Shown here piece after piece: positions 39,538-49,848 of a stretch of 64,000 nt of DNA. How positions within the stretch are numbered: position 1 is the first letter of the stretch; each line of letters begins with the position of its first letter. Origin of the DNA: Globisporangium splendens (lineage: Eukaryota; Oomycota; Peronosporomycetes; Pythiales; Pythiaceae). A program made the position numbers and the translations under genes. The notes under the pieces were generated by a model, which saw only the letters and a program-made list of their open reading frames with translations, was not told the DNA's origin and ran no database searches. The stretch is from NCBI GenBank assembly GCA_006386115.1, contig VFIW01000030.1, positions 1-64,000 on the forward strand, given 5' to 3'.

Positions 39538-42153
39538 TTAGCAACTGACAGCGAGGCTGCCTGCTACCATCACCACACTGCCGTCAACCACCTGGAGCTT
39601 CAAGACCGACGCGTCATCTGGGTAGTAGTCTTCGAGGTCACGAAGAGCTTCCAGGTCTTCAAGAATGCGTCCTTGCCACTGCACTTCGGCCCATTGCTTC
39701 ATGCACAACGCTCCAAGCTCTGAGCGAAGCAGCATCAACAGCGTGTTGGGATGCAGCAGACGGGTGTGGTGTGCAGGGATCCACGGCACCGGCATCCCAG
39801 TCAGGTACTGGATCCAGTGGTCATTTGCGAATATCGTCGGGGCGATGGACATCAGCATGAGCTCAAAGAGACTCAGTGCCTTTGTCGCTCGAGACAGTTC
39901 TCGGACTGGCTCCGACGTTGTCCACCACTTTGCAGCGGTGTGGAACAGATCCCCTCGCGTCGACGGAACCTTGGTCTTCATGAACTTCTTCCACTTCGTG
40001 CTGAACGTCGTGTCCTCACTTGGGTCGGAAGCACTCAAGACGCGGTTGATCATGTGGAGCTGAGCGAGCTCCTGCATCTCGTGTCCAGTCCCTGCCATCT
40101 TGAGCGACAGAGCACTGTTGAACGCGAGCGGGTTCTCGACAGCGTGCTTGGTCACATGATCAGCGTTGGTGGCGTTCGCAACGATCTTGCACGCAGCGTC
40201 AACCTTCGTGTCGGCATGAGTCAATCGGTCCGGGAGAACGCTGAGAAGAGCAGTGTTCTCATCGTTCGCCATCGACTCGGCCACTTCCACGATGTGCGAA
40301 GCTTTCGGTGACTTTCTCACTTTCGTGTGGTGCTTCTCGATGAAGAGAGCCGATTCCTTGGACTCCTTCAACGCTTCAGGTCGCTTGACTTCAGTCGGCA
40401 AAACTTGGTATCGAATGCCGTACTTCTTGTCCGCGGTCACTTTCTTCGCTTCGAAAGCCACCTCCACCGATTGGAGTACGTTGAAGTAGTTGGACGTCGC
40501 GATTCCGTCAAGAGGCTGCGGCTGTTGCTTGGCAACCATGTTGGCGAAGTCAGCGCCGTTCCTCGATCGCTTCTTGTTGTTCTTCTTGGTCACGGGTTGG
40601 AACCCATCGCTGTCTCCGTTGGTCAAGAGAAGAGGCTGCTGCGGACCAACTCGAGGGCTGGCAGGCGGAGTGATCTTCCCGATTGATCCGTCGAAGGTGC
40701 TCACGGATAAACCCGAGGTAGTGCTGCCAGGTTTTCTCGGCACAATCGGACCAGAAATCTGTCCATGCTGAGCTCCTCGCTGGGGCTGCGAATCTCCATT
40801 CACTTGTCCCTTGGCCGCACTCGGCGGCGAAGGTTGCTTCGGATTGCCTGCCGCTTGGGCATACGATTTCGCAGAGCTTGGTATGTTTGGCTTCTGACTT
40901 CTGAGGACTGGCTCAGACATCGGGTCAAGGAGCGGAAACGCACCACCAGGCACTCCAAGCTCAAGAGCTTGTGCAGAGCGATAGCCGAAAGGCAAACGCT
41001 CCGAGCGGAACGGCGCATTCTTGCCGTGGGCAGGATGGAGCTTGTTGTCGAAGATCACTTGATCACAGACACCGTTGTTGATGATCAGCGCGCTTGGACA
41101 CGAACTTGACAAGAAGTAGACACGCCACGTCGCTGACGTTACACCCGTTGCGAGGTTCACTTCGCGGAAGGTGTCGTACACAGGCTTGCATCCAAGAACG
41201 AACAAACGTTCAAGGATGAGGTCCGTGTCCGTGTCAGAGTCGACGTTCGAGATGTCGAGGTAGTACTTGCCACCGAGGATGTCGAATTCCTTGAAGGTGA
41301 AGACCCCTCCAAGGATATTCACCTTGGTGCGCTCCAAGCGCACACAGGCATCCTTCGACTTGACCTTGACGCGCAAGTTGCCACCAGGAAGCTTGGAGAT
41401 CTGGCCGATCTCGAAGTGCTTGTACAGCTCTTCGAGCGCTGCGTTGCCGTGACCGGGGCTCGCAAGCGACGCCAAGATCTTTTGCACGGGAGTCTTCGCG
41501 AGGGCCCTTCCAGTCTCGATCACCATGTCATACTTGGCTCTCGGGAGCTGGTAGGGTCGCGCTTGCTCCAATCGTGACGCAATGTTGGACCAGTCGCCAC
41601 CAGCAGCATACTGGCGCTCAATGGCCTCGATGTCGACAGCGAGGGGCTTCGGAGTTTCCACGCGACGACGAGAGGCATCGACGACGGCTCGATCGCGGCG
41701 GAGGTCTTCTTGCAGGCGAAGGACTTCAGCCATGCTCAAGCGCGTGTCCGCGGCAGGAGCCGAAGAGGCGGGGAGAGGCGGCACCGAATTGCCAGCATGG
41801 CCATCGGCACAAGTCGAGTTGGCAGGCGGAGGCAACATCGGGATGTCACCAGAGCCGTCTTCATTCGACATGCTCGAATTCACCGCAGGGTCCATCGGCT
41901 CGTCCACTTTTTCTTCCGAATCAGTGGAAGGGCCGACGGCTGGGTCGGTCGCAGAAGGATGACGGCCAGAAACAGGATCCGTCGCCGCGAGCGCAAGCAC
42001 ATTTTCGCTTGGGCGAGGATCGGCGGGATCGAAATTTTCGGACGGGGATGGGCCGACAGTGGTACCAGTCGAGGTACTGGGTGCGGACCCAGAAATCATG
42101 GCTGGTGCGACACTCGAGGGTTGGGGGAGGGTTGGGATAGCTGGGTTTTCCAT
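39538..42153 (-). CDS. LINE B4 ORF1 protein
   Basis: 871 residues, open, very similar to B2 ORF1 with scattered changes (for example FNVLQSVEV for FDVLQSVEV). Start ATG 42153 (MENPAIP). Architecture as in B2: acidic Pro/Ser N terminus, RRM-like middle, Trp-rich C terminus ending LAVSC. The TAA stop is followed directly by the ORF2 frame in +1. Confidence 0.85.
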   Translation of the reverse strand: MENPAIPTLPQPSSVAPAMISGSAPSTSTGTTVGPSPSENFDPADPRPSENVLALAATDPVSGRHPSATDPAVGPSTDSEEKVDEPMDPAVNSSMSNEDGSGDIPMLPPPANSTCADGHAGNSVPPLPASSAPAADTRLSMAEVLRLQEDLRRDRAVVDASRRRVETPKPLAVDIEAIERQYAAGGDWSNIASRLEQARPYQLPRAKYDMVIETGRALAKTPVQKILASLASPGHGNAALEELYKHFEIGQISKLPGGNLRVKVKSKDACVRLERTKVNILGGVFTFKEFDILGGKYYLDISNVDSDTDTDLILERLFVLGCKPVYDTFREVNLATGVTSATWRVYFLSSSCPSALIINNGVCDQVIFDNKLHPAHGKNAPFRSERLPFGYRSAQALELGVPGGAFPLLDPMSEPVLRSQKPNIPSSAKSYAQAAGNPKQPSPPSAAKGQVNGDSQPQRGAQHGQISGPIVPRKPGSTTSGLSVSTFDGSIGKITPPASPRVGPQQPLLLTNGDSDGFQPVTKKNNKKRSRNGADFANMVAKQQPQPLDGIATSNYFNVLQSVEVAFEAKKVTADKKYGIRYQVLPTEVKRPEALKESKESALFIEKHHTKVRKSPKASHIVEVAESMANDENTALLSVLPDRLTHADTKVDAACKIVANATNADHVTKHAVENPLAFNSALSLKMAGTGHEMQELAQLHMINRVLSASDPSEDTTFSTKWKKFMKTKVPSTRGDLFHTAAKWWTTSEPVRELSRATKALSLFELMLMSIAPTIFANDHWIQYLTGMPVPWIPAHHTRLLHPNTLLMLLRSELGALCMKQWAEVQWQGRILEDLEALRDLEDYYPDDASVLKLQVVDGSVVMVAGSLAVSC

Positions 42154-42237
42154 GGGGAAACTTGAGGCTGAGAGGGCTTGAGAGCTTGGAGGGTGTTCTT
42201 GGATTCAACTTGAGGGGTAGCCGGCAAATTGAGAAGT

Positions 42238-42309
42238 GCCCCTATAGCTCAGTGGTAGAGCACTCGCTTCGTAAGCGAAAGGTCGGTGGTTCGATCCCGC
42301 TTGGGGGCT
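42238..42309 (+). tRNA. tRNA-Thr(CGT), second copy
   Basis: Same sequence as 24066-24137. Its first 14 nt are the right target duplication of LINE B4. Confidence 0.92.
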
Positions 42310-42854
42310 ATTCTTTTCTTTCTTTTACACGCATCGACCTTGCTCTCTCGCTCGCACCGTCAGCAGCTTCATCCAACCACGCCACCGCACACATACACAC
42401 ACACACACACACAACCTTCCCCCGTTCTACTCATTTTACGTTTTTGTCCAGACACTGCGTGGAAGAGAGCGTGCTGCGTGGACTGTTTCAAGGTCGAATG
42501 CGCTCTGCCTTCTCTACCTTGCCTGTGGGATGCGTCTGTATTTTGCCTTTACTTGATAACGAGACGCAGGTTTCGGTGCCGAGTTGTGGTGTAGTCGCAA
42601 CGAGTGTGCGTTGTTCTGTTGTCTCATGTGGGGTCTCATGTGGGGTCTCATGTGGGGGTGAGAGTGAGCGAGGCGAGACCGATAACTTTATGAGGCAGCA
42701 AAAGGAACGGCTGTGTACGCAGACAGCGGCGTCGGTGTTCTTCTTTTGTGCGTTTGTGCGGACAGAGGCGAGCTGAACATCGGTTTGATTTTGTTTGTAG
42801 GAGTGCGAAGAAGTGGAGGAGGTAGTGTGCGTGTGTGGCGATGGCGCGGCCGGA

Positions 42855-42935
42855 GACAGCTTGGCCGAGTGGTTAAGGCGATAGCCTGCTAAGTTATTGG
42901 GGAAACCCGCGTGAGTTCGAATCTCACAGCTGTCG
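42855..42935 (+). tRNA. tRNA-Ser(GCT), second copy
   Basis: Same sequence as 24683-24763, displaced by 18,172 bp. Confidence 0.95.
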
Positions 42936-43107
42936 ACATTCTGTTTTATGTGAGCCGACCGCTTTTATGCACGCCGCCTCTCGAAGAAACACACTGTATG
43001 ATTTCTGTGTGGAAGAGCCAGGAGAGTCCAAGGGTTGTGGCTTCCGCGGTTTTGGAAGTCAGACCCAAAGCAGGTATCTATAGAGGTTCCCGCACGACAC
43101 TGAGTAG

Positions 43108-43131
43108 GAACCACTTCGGTGGTCATCCGTA

Positions 43132-43162
<31 letters not shown>

Positions 43163-43212
43163 GGCCCCTGCGCAAGGATGACACGCATAAATCGAGAAGT
43201 ATCGCACTTTTT
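43108..43212 (+). ncRNA. U6 spliceosomal snRNA, second copy
   Basis: Same as 24936-25040 including the upstream TATCTATA (43075-43082) and the T5 terminator. Confidence 0.95.
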
Positions 43213-43402
43213 GTGTGGCAACTCGAGAGCAACCCGCGGCGGCGCAGCTGACACGTGGAGGCGCCTGAATGCGCATCGCAATCATAATGACAAACCGAAA
43301 GCAGGCGTGTTGTGTTGGTATGGCGCGCTGGGTGTAGGTATTTTGTGCGGGAGAGAGGGAGGACAAAGTGAGGTGCGCGAAAAATGTGATTGGTGTAAAA
43401 GA

Positions 43403-43474
43403 TGAGGGAAGAGGGGATCGAACCCCCGACCGCTGGGTCTGGAATCCAGCGCTCTACCACTGAGCTATTCCCCC
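43403..43474 (-). tRNA. tRNA-Trp(CCA), second copy, acceptor intact
   Basis: As 25231-25302 but with C at 43472, giving acceptor GGGGGAA and restoring the G3-C70 pair. This is probably the functional form. Confidence 0.88.
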
Positions 43475-43871
43475 ATCATAGAAATTACAACAACAAACCT
43501 CCCACCACAACGTCAACACACGGATACATGTCACACATATACTCCATCCCACTCCTCCTCTTCCCTCGCACTCTCCTTTCGTCACCTTCTCCTTGTCACA
43601 TGTATACCCCCTCACACACGAACAAGACGCGCCCAGGAGCGAAGAAGCGCGACGACTGGTGTGTGGGAGGTTGAGTGTGAATGGCACAGCTGTGCGTCGG
43701 TTTGTGGTTGGTTGATGCGTGTGTAACGCCTGGAACGCAAAAGCGACGTGGAGATTCAATCAGGCTTATTCAACGTGGTGTCACTTGAAAACCCAAAGCT
43801 TGCGAGATATGCAAAAAGTCTCGTCGCTACACGACCTACCCTGCACCAAACCGGAACAAGATCCGACGAAC
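43475..43871. other. Spacer and left flank of G1, no gene seen
   Basis: Up to about 43724 it matches 25303-25552. At a TGTGT tract it switches to unrelated sequence (AACGCCTGGAACGC...), which runs to the G1 LTR at 43872. The latter may be the far side of the retroelement that G1 invaded. Confidence 0.5.
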
Positions 43872-44521
43872 TGTAAGAGGGCGCTGTTCCAAACAGTCCC
43901 TCAAACACGGCACACACGCTTGTGCCAGAGGAAGCGTCTCCCGACTTGGAGGGAGGAAGCAAGACTTGAGGGCTTGGTGGTAAAATTGCAACTGAATTAA
44001 AATGCTTATGGTTCCTGTCGCCACTTACAAATGAACCCCAAGGGCTCCTACACGTTTTATAACTAAAACCTAAACATACACAATAAAACCTATGAATCTG
44101 ATATATAAAACCTTGGGTAAACTGAGGTTGAACCCACGAGATCTTCGAGAAGCTTGAACTTGAAGTCCCGTGGAAAATTCCCTGCAAAGTGATTGGCTAC
44201 AGCCACTCACTTTAGGTGGCAGAGACACGTCGGTCTCATCATCAGTGCAGTTTCCCAAGTAGGAACCATCACTCAGTACTTGATTAGTACATGGATGTCA
44301 TCACTCTGTACTGATTAGTACATGTGAACAACATTCTGCACTGATCAGCACAGAGAGCGCTCGTGACGTCATGGGATGAGGTCACATGTGCATGTGGGGA
44401 CTGTCGTACCGAAATCCCTTTGTTATTTGTCTCTCCACAATGCACACTGAAGGTGGTGTGTGGCACACTAGATCTGAGGACAGATCCACCTTCATGTAAT
44501 GGCTAGGTATAGCCCATTACA
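43872..44521 (-). repeat. G1 3' LTR
   Basis: 650 bp, begins TGTAATGG (element strand, 44521) next to the polypurine tract AAGGAGGGGATGA and ends TCTTACA at 43872, where the 5' LTR has CATTACA. The second TGACGTCA of the U3 pair is mutated to TGAGGTCA. Several further differences from the 5' LTR imply the insertion is not very recent. Confidence 0.85.
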
Positions 44522-44597
44522 TCATCCCCTCCTTAAAGTCACAAGTACCTTGCGTACTTTTGCAGACCTTTCGGAGCAGTTCACTTTCCAATCGGCC

Positions 44598-45662
44598 ATG
44601 AAGCGACCAAGTGACCAAGTGAACCAAGGTGAAGAACGTCCGTTGTCCAAGCGACAGCAGACAGCTCCAGAACTCTTCGACGTATCCTCCATTCTGAAGA
44701 AGAAGGGGGATCTCGAGTTCTACAAGGAGCGGTTCTTCAGTTGGCGTCGGATCAACAATCGTGATGATCCGAACCAACCCATCGCAGCCCAGAGAGACTC
44801 ATGGCGAACATTTGTTCGTCTTGAGAACGAGAACCAAATGGAGCGTCTTCTTCGTCGCGGCAATGCTCGTGCCGAAAGAAGAACTCCTGCTGACGACAGA
44901 GCGAATCCCAGCTCTGGTCGTCGTAGTGTCGCCCCTGGCGACGCTACAAGTGGTTCTCGTAGCTGCGGACCACGTCGGGAACATCAGACTCCATCGTCTG
45001 GCGTGGTTCCCACGTGTCCGAGCTCGGTGGATATCCACGCCACCGAACTCTGTAGAAGCGTTGAGGACTCAACCGCTTCTTCCCACGAGTCTGTCGATCT
45101 TCATGATCAACAATCGACTCAACCACCCAGCGATGATCTCCCTGAGAGTCTATCAATGGGGGTGGGGCTGAACGCCAAAACGATTGAGCGACTCTGGAAG
45201 TGGAAGAGTGCTCACCGCGCTCAGATTGAGACACTGGAAGTTCGCGATGCGATCCTTTCGGATCGGTGCGAGAGCCTCGAGGACCAAGTGAAGGAGCAGG
45301 AGTCGCGGATCGACTCGCTGACCTTTGGTCCCGCCCAGTATCTGGCTTTGGAGTCCCGTTTCGAGCAACGGTTCGAGCAAGTCCAGGGCGAACTTGAGCG
45401 ACTCCAAAAGGCTGAGAAGGCTCGTGAAATGCATCACGAACGTCTACTGCGCTCTGTGGAAGAGGCAGGGACGGCTCTTGAGGTACTCCGCAAAGAATAT
45501 AACTCACGCCTTCTCGTGCTGGAAGCTGTGAAGGAGGAGTCCTTCGATGTGCTTCAGCGCCTTTACGCCGAGAAGAATCTCCAAAGCGATGAGCTGTTTG
45601 CTCTTCGCAATCAAGTGGAGAGTCTTCAAGATCAGCTTGATCGTTTGCGGAAGATCTCGTAG
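44598..45662 (+). CDS. Antisense ORF of G1: coiled-coil protein
   Basis: 354 residues from ATG 44598 (MKRPSDQVNQ), on the strand opposite to gag-pol and 77 bp inside the 3' LTR. The upstream in-frame start at 44499 lies within the LTR and is less likely. The N terminus is basic and Gln-rich. A conserved block WRTFVRLENEN follows at about residues 72-84, then a Ser-rich acidic middle. From about residue 195 to the end (LNAKTIERLWKWKSAHRAQ onward) it is a long Glu/Leu/Arg heptad-rich coiled coil. The 3' two thirds overlap the last ~240 codons of pol. G2 encodes a homologue with conservative replacements, which argues for real coding function. An antisense promoter in the LTR is inferred. Confidence 0.7.
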   Translation: MKRPSDQVNQGEERPLSKRQQTAPELFDVSSILKKKGDLEFYKERFFSWRRINNRDDPNQPIAAQRDSWRTFVRLENENQMERLLRRGNARAERRTPADDRANPSSGRRSVAPGDATSGSRSCGPRREHQTPSSGVVPTCPSSVDIHATELCRSVEDSTASSHESVDLHDQQSTQPPSDDLPESLSMGVGLNAKTIERLWKWKSAHRAQIETLEVRDAILSDRCESLEDQVKEQESRIDSLTFGPAQYLALESRFEQRFEQVQGELERLQKAEKAREMHHERLLRSVEEAGTALEVLRKEYNSRLLVLEAVKEESFDVLQRLYAEKNLQSDELFALRNQVESLQDQLDRLRKIS

Positions 45663-48600
45663 GATCCGCTGATCCACTTGGAAGGTAAGGCTTTAGTCTA
45701 CCCACATAAAATGTAGGGTGTAGACGCATGCGTGTAGGTATGTCTAGCGTGTAGGCATCACCATTGCATTTCACTACCTTGAACGGTCCAATGAACCTTG
45801 GCAGAAGCTTCGAGCTTCCCAAGTTGGACACTGCATGTTCAGGCAGGTTCGCCGTGCTAAGTAATACAAGATCATTGATCTTATACACTTGCTTGTTCTT
45901 CCTTCCACTCTTGTCTGCTTGTTCCTTTTGCAGATCCTGAGCCTTCGCGATTGCGTCTCGAACAAACCTCACAACGGCTTGTCTCCTCACAACAAAGTCA
46001 TCGACTTGCTGTTCCTCACGACTTGTTAGGTCGTTGAGGGGTTTCATCGAGTCAAAATTCGCTTTTAACTCGGCAACAGCATTCAGGTCATACGACGACT
46101 GCGGCTTATTGCCTTTAGCCGTAGTCCCTCCCCCACTTAAGGTAGAGACCTCACCCATTATGGAAGCAGGCACTCGAGGATGAATGCCATAGTTCACATA
46201 AAAGGGAGAGTGACCTGTCGAGACATGCGTGGAGTTGTTCAACGCAAACTCGGCAAGAGGGAGAAACTCACTCCACTCTTTGAAAGACGTTGCATAACTG
46301 CGCAACACGTCTTCAAGGACACGATTCACTCGTTCAGTTTGACCATCCGTTTCAGGATGTGCCGCTGTTGACATGGCCAACTTGGTGTCCAGAAGTCCGA
46401 ACAGTGCACGCCAAAACTTGGACGTAAACCGAGTGTCACGGTCAGACACGATCTCAACGGGCAGGCCATGCAGACGGAATACGACGTCTACAAAGACCTT
46501 GGCCGCCATTTCGGCTGAGATCTTGTCCGAAACCGGCGCAAGATGGACCATCTTGCTGAATCGGTCCACAAACACAAGGATGCCATTGCGTCCGTGTTTG
46601 TCACGTGGAAGTCCGAATATGAAATCCATACTCACAGACTTCCAACTGTCTGATGGGACAGCCAATGAACGAAGTGGGGCCTGAGTGGAACCAGAAGGTT
46701 TCACTCGTTGGCAGATCTCGCAAGTCCTCACATACTTGCGCACCCACTTGTACATGTGTGGCCAGTAGTAATCCCGGGAAAGACTGAGAAATGTTTTCTC
46801 ACGTCCGAGATGGCCACCCGAAGGACTGTCATGGTACTCATACAAGAGTCGATGACGCAGACCTTCGTCGTTGGGAACAATAACCCTTGCTGTATCCCCT
46901 TGTTCGACCGCATAGTACAACAACCCATTGTGTACTCGGAAGCGGTGAACTCGCGATCTTGTTCGAGCAGGCAAGCTCTGCAGTGCTTTGTCCGAAGGGT
47001 CCTTGAAATACTTCAACAAGTCCTGACATGTTTCGTCAGACTTGTACCCTTCGACAATGTCTTCTCGCACTGCAGTCGTTGCTTGCACCGCGATCGCTTG
47101 AATGTCTTCACAGAGTCGACACGCTCCGTCCGTGTCTTCACTCTTGGTCTTCGGATCGTAATCCGGACGTCTTGACAGCGCGTCGGCTAAGATGTTCGTC
47201 TTGCCTGGCTTGTAGTGTACAACGAAGTTGTACTCTGCAAAGAAGGAGAACCATCTCGCCATTCTTTGCGACAAATGAGGAGTCTTCACTGCCGTACGCA
47301 GCGACGCATGATCTGTGTAGATCGCGAAGCGCTCCTCTCCAAGCAGATACACACGGAACTTGACCAAAGAATACTTCATCGCAAGAAGTTCTTTGTCATG
47401 AACTGGGTAGTTCCGTTCTGCGGGTCGGAGTTGTCGTGACTGATGCGACACAACTCGCTCATGACCCTCATCATCGTGTTGCATCAAGGCGCAACCGATG
47501 GCATAGTCGCTTGCATCGCAAACCACATGAAAAGGCTTGTCGTGGTTTGCGATTGCCAGCACGGGAGCTTCTCGCAGACTCCTCTTCACTTCGGCAAACG
47601 CTGCTTGGTGGTCACTGGACCACTCCCACTCAATGTCCTTCTTCAGGAGCTGTGTGAGCGGTTGCACCAACGCTGCATAATTGCGCGTGTACTTGTGCAA
47701 GTAGTTGGCCAGACCCAGCCATTGTCTCAGCTGTTTGACGTTCTGAGGCACAGGCCAATCGTCAATAGCTTTGACCTTCTCCGGATCAACTCGAACGCCA
47801 TGCTTTCCCACAAAGCAGCCGAGAACGGGGATCTCCGGTGCAAAGAATATGCACTTCTTCAGGTTAGCGTAGAGCTTGTTCTCTCGCATGACCTGAAAGA
47901 CTTGACGGAGATGGTCAAGATGAACATCAACGTCAGACTTTTCACCCGTGGTTTTACTATGAACGAATATATCGTCAAAGTAACTCGGTGCAAACCCTCT
48001 CAATGGACGAAGTAGATTCGTGACCATCCTATTGAAAGTCGCAGGAGCGTTCTTCAAACCCTGTGGCATCACTAACCATTCCCACAGCATACCACTAGGG
48101 GTACTCACTGCAGTTAGTGGTACATCGTCTTCGCGCATTCGAATCTGATAGAACCCATCTTTCAGATCGATAGCACTAAAGACGGTGCTGCCAACCATTC
48201 CATCAAGGATCATGTCCTTGCGTGGAACCGGAGTTTGGGCTGGAATGGTAGCGTCGTTCAGCTTGTTGAAAGCGTGAACGATGCGCCAACCTCCAGTTGC
48301 CTTCTTCACACAGAAGGTTGGGCTGCAATGTGGAGACTTGCTCTCTCGCACATGCCCAGCCTTAGCACGTTGCGCAAAGAACTCGTCGATCGCAACGACT
48401 TGTTCTCTTGGCAACGGCCACTGTCGTGTGATACAATACTTCGTGCCAGGAAGTACGTCAATCTCATGACGAACGCCTCTATCGAATGGCAGTTCGTCCG
48501 GCACCTTGTCTGGGAATATGTCCTCATATTCCTTGACAAGTTCATACACGGGGTTCGTTTTGAGAGCGTCCCATGACTGCTCCTCGAACCTTTCCTTCCG

Positions 48601-49848
48601 TGTCTTCTCATCGAACACTTCAGCCTCCGTTGCTGATACCGTGTTGATGTCTTCTGCATCGTCAACATCGACGATCACGCAGACCTGCGAAATTTCGCCT
48701 TTCGCTAGGCTACGCTTCAGCGTCTTCTTGCTCATCCATGGCAAGGAAATCAACTCTTCGACTGAGCTTGGAGGATTTTCAATCTTCACGTGACGGATTA
48801 CACCCACGTCACCATCTTCATTGTAGACCGCGATATTCGCAAACTCGCTTGAAATGTCTTGTGCTTGGACACTTCCTTCGTCACCGTAACATGTACCTTC
48901 ATCAGGGGCACACGGGACACTCTTCTTGCTGGTCTTCTTCTTCTTCTCTCGGGATGGCTCTTCGGCTCTTTTCCCATTCGTTTCTTCCACGCACATCGCC
49001 TCGCTCTTAGGGTCGATGGCAAAGGAGACAGTCTTTTTCTGGCGCCTGACTGCTCCACCTCCAGTATTCTTCTTCAAGATGGGTACCGCTCGTGAACATG
49101 GGGGGCCATCGCACACCGCAATATCACGAGGGTCATCTGGGATCTCTTCCACAGATGTGTAAACCCACACCACTTCGTCCGTTGTCACACAGCTCAAGTC
49201 AGCATCGTGTGACTTGCCAACGGAGATCTTCATCTTCATCCAGTCAATGCTAGGTTGATAACGCTTCAACCATGGCATTCCCAGAATCAGATCAAACTTA
49301 TCATCGAGGTCGAGTAAAATGAACTCGTCTTCACCTCGGAAATCTTCACACTTCATTGCCAAGCGCACCACGCGCTTCGGCATCTTCACAGTTGACCCGT
49401 TGGCCAACCGAATAACCATCGTCTTGTCTTCATTCGCATCAGGTATTGGTACTTTATGCCTGACGATCACTTCATTTCGAACAAAATTGTTCGACGCACC
49501 AGTGTCAACCAAAGCACGTAGAGGCGTTGCAATACCGTCTACATGAACTTTGAGAACGATCAAACTTGACGTTTGACTGACACTCTTCTCACTCGTGGAA
49601 ACTGCATGTGCATCATGCACATTGGGGCCAGAGTCCTGTGTATCCACAAACACAGTCCTCTTTTCGAGCCCAGTAGGAGGCCCCGCCCCTGCTATCCATT
49701 CCCGTTTTTTGGCCCAGGTGACCGCTCGAACCGACGACCGTAAGAACGATCGTGGTTGCTCGAACGAGCACCCTGTGTCGTTTGCCGATCCGGCAAAGAC
49801 ACCTTGCAGTTCCGAGCAAAGTGACCCGGCTTCCCGCAACGGAAACAT
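44944..49848 (-). CDS. G1 pol: protease-RT-RNase H-integrase-chromodomain
   Basis: 1,634 open codons. The first ~46 overlap gag, and real translation likely enters at the -1 slip site (49710-49704). The protease DTGASNN is near 115. RT has LPREQV, PHCSPTFCVKKATGGWR, FSAIDLKDGFYQI, MPQGLKNAPATF, and catalytic YFDD at 623-626. RNase H has CDASDYAIG near 778. Integrase has the HHCC zinc motif (HDSPSGGHLG to CEICQ, ~1005-1045) and D-D-E (SMDFIFG near 1075, SDRDTRF, DGQTERVN). The chromodomain VVESIVDHED to YPPSSDTWEP spans about 1575-1630. No stop or missing catalytic residue seen. The linker before the chromodomain is low complexity and is the part overlapped by the antisense ORF. Confidence 0.94.
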   Translation of the reverse strand: MFPLREAGSLCSELQGVFAGSANDTGCSFEQPRSFLRSSVRAVTWAKKREWIAGAGPPTGLEKRTVFVDTQDSGPNVHDAHAVSTSEKSVSQTSSLIVLKVHVDGIATPLRALVDTGASNNFVRNEVIVRHKVPIPDANEDKTMVIRLANGSTVKMPKRVVRLAMKCEDFRGEDEFILLDLDDKFDLILGMPWLKRYQPSIDWMKMKISVGKSHDADLSCVTTDEVVWVYTSVEEIPDDPRDIAVCDGPPCSRAVPILKKNTGGGAVRRQKKTVSFAIDPKSEAMCVEETNGKRAEEPSREKKKKTSKKSVPCAPDEGTCYGDEGSVQAQDISSEFANIAVYNEDGDVGVIRHVKIENPPSSVEELISLPWMSKKTLKRSLAKGEISQVCVIVDVDDAEDINTVSATEAEVFDEKTRKERFEEQSWDALKTNPVYELVKEYEDIFPDKVPDELPFDRGVRHEIDVLPGTKYCITRQWPLPREQVVAIDEFFAQRAKAGHVRESKSPHCSPTFCVKKATGGWRIVHAFNKLNDATIPAQTPVPRKDMILDGMVGSTVFSAIDLKDGFYQIRMREDDVPLTAVSTPSGMLWEWLVMPQGLKNAPATFNRMVTNLLRPLRGFAPSYFDDIFVHSKTTGEKSDVDVHLDHLRQVFQVMRENKLYANLKKCIFFAPEIPVLGCFVGKHGVRVDPEKVKAIDDWPVPQNVKQLRQWLGLANYLHKYTRNYAALVQPLTQLLKKDIEWEWSSDHQAAFAEVKRSLREAPVLAIANHDKPFHVVCDASDYAIGCALMQHDDEGHERVVSHQSRQLRPAERNYPVHDKELLAMKYSLVKFRVYLLGEERFAIYTDHASLRTAVKTPHLSQRMARWFSFFAEYNFVVHYKPGKTNILADALSRRPDYDPKTKSEDTDGACRLCEDIQAIAVQATTAVREDIVEGYKSDETCQDLLKYFKDPSDKALQSLPARTRSRVHRFRVHNGLLYYAVEQGDTARVIVPNDEGLRHRLLYEYHDSPSGGHLGREKTFLSLSRDYYWPHMYKWVRKYVRTCEICQRVKPSGSTQAPLRSLAVPSDSWKSVSMDFIFGLPRDKHGRNGILVFVDRFSKMVHLAPVSDKISAEMAAKVFVDVVFRLHGLPVEIVSDRDTRFTSKFWRALFGLLDTKLAMSTAAHPETDGQTERVNRVLEDVLRSYATSFKEWSEFLPLAEFALNNSTHVSTGHSPFYVNYGIHPRVPASIMGEVSTLSGGGTTAKGNKPQSSYDLNAVAELKANFDSMKPLNDLTSREEQQVDDFVVRRQAVVRFVRDAIAKAQDLQKEQADKSGRKNKQVYKINDLVLLSTANLPEHAVSNLGSSKLLPRFIGPFKVVKCNGDAYTLDIPTRMRLHPTFYVGRLKPYLPSGSADPTRSSANDQADLEDSPLDCEEQTAHRFGDSSRRKGAEAHRRTPPSQLPAREGVSYILCGVPQEPSLPLPQSAVDVRDAFHEPSQPFGVAQVRPGLARTVARNGTPKPDTGRDQRSASRSATPAPSLGPRGSRTDPKGSHRELPVSQSERGEHSSTSRVAQSFWRSAPPPLIDSQGDHRWVVESIVDHEDRQTRGKKRLSPQRFYRVRWRGYPPSSDTWEPRQTMESDVPDVVRSYENHL

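Larger units (their letters stand above)
34909..42237 (-). mobile_element. LINE B4, tRNA-targeted retrotransposon, ORF2 frameshifted
   Basis: Same family as B2 and collinear with it at an offset of 18,172-18,173 bp. It is flanked by the tRNA-Thr stub on the left and the intact tRNA-Thr on the right, giving a clean 14-bp target-site duplication. Its position between A3 and the live tRNA shows it inserted after A3. Confidence 0.88.

Noticed and set aside
43725..43871. C-terminal continuation of the ORF split by G1
   Set aside because: Two joins give different endings depending on how the flank is trimmed, and no duplication fixes the junction.
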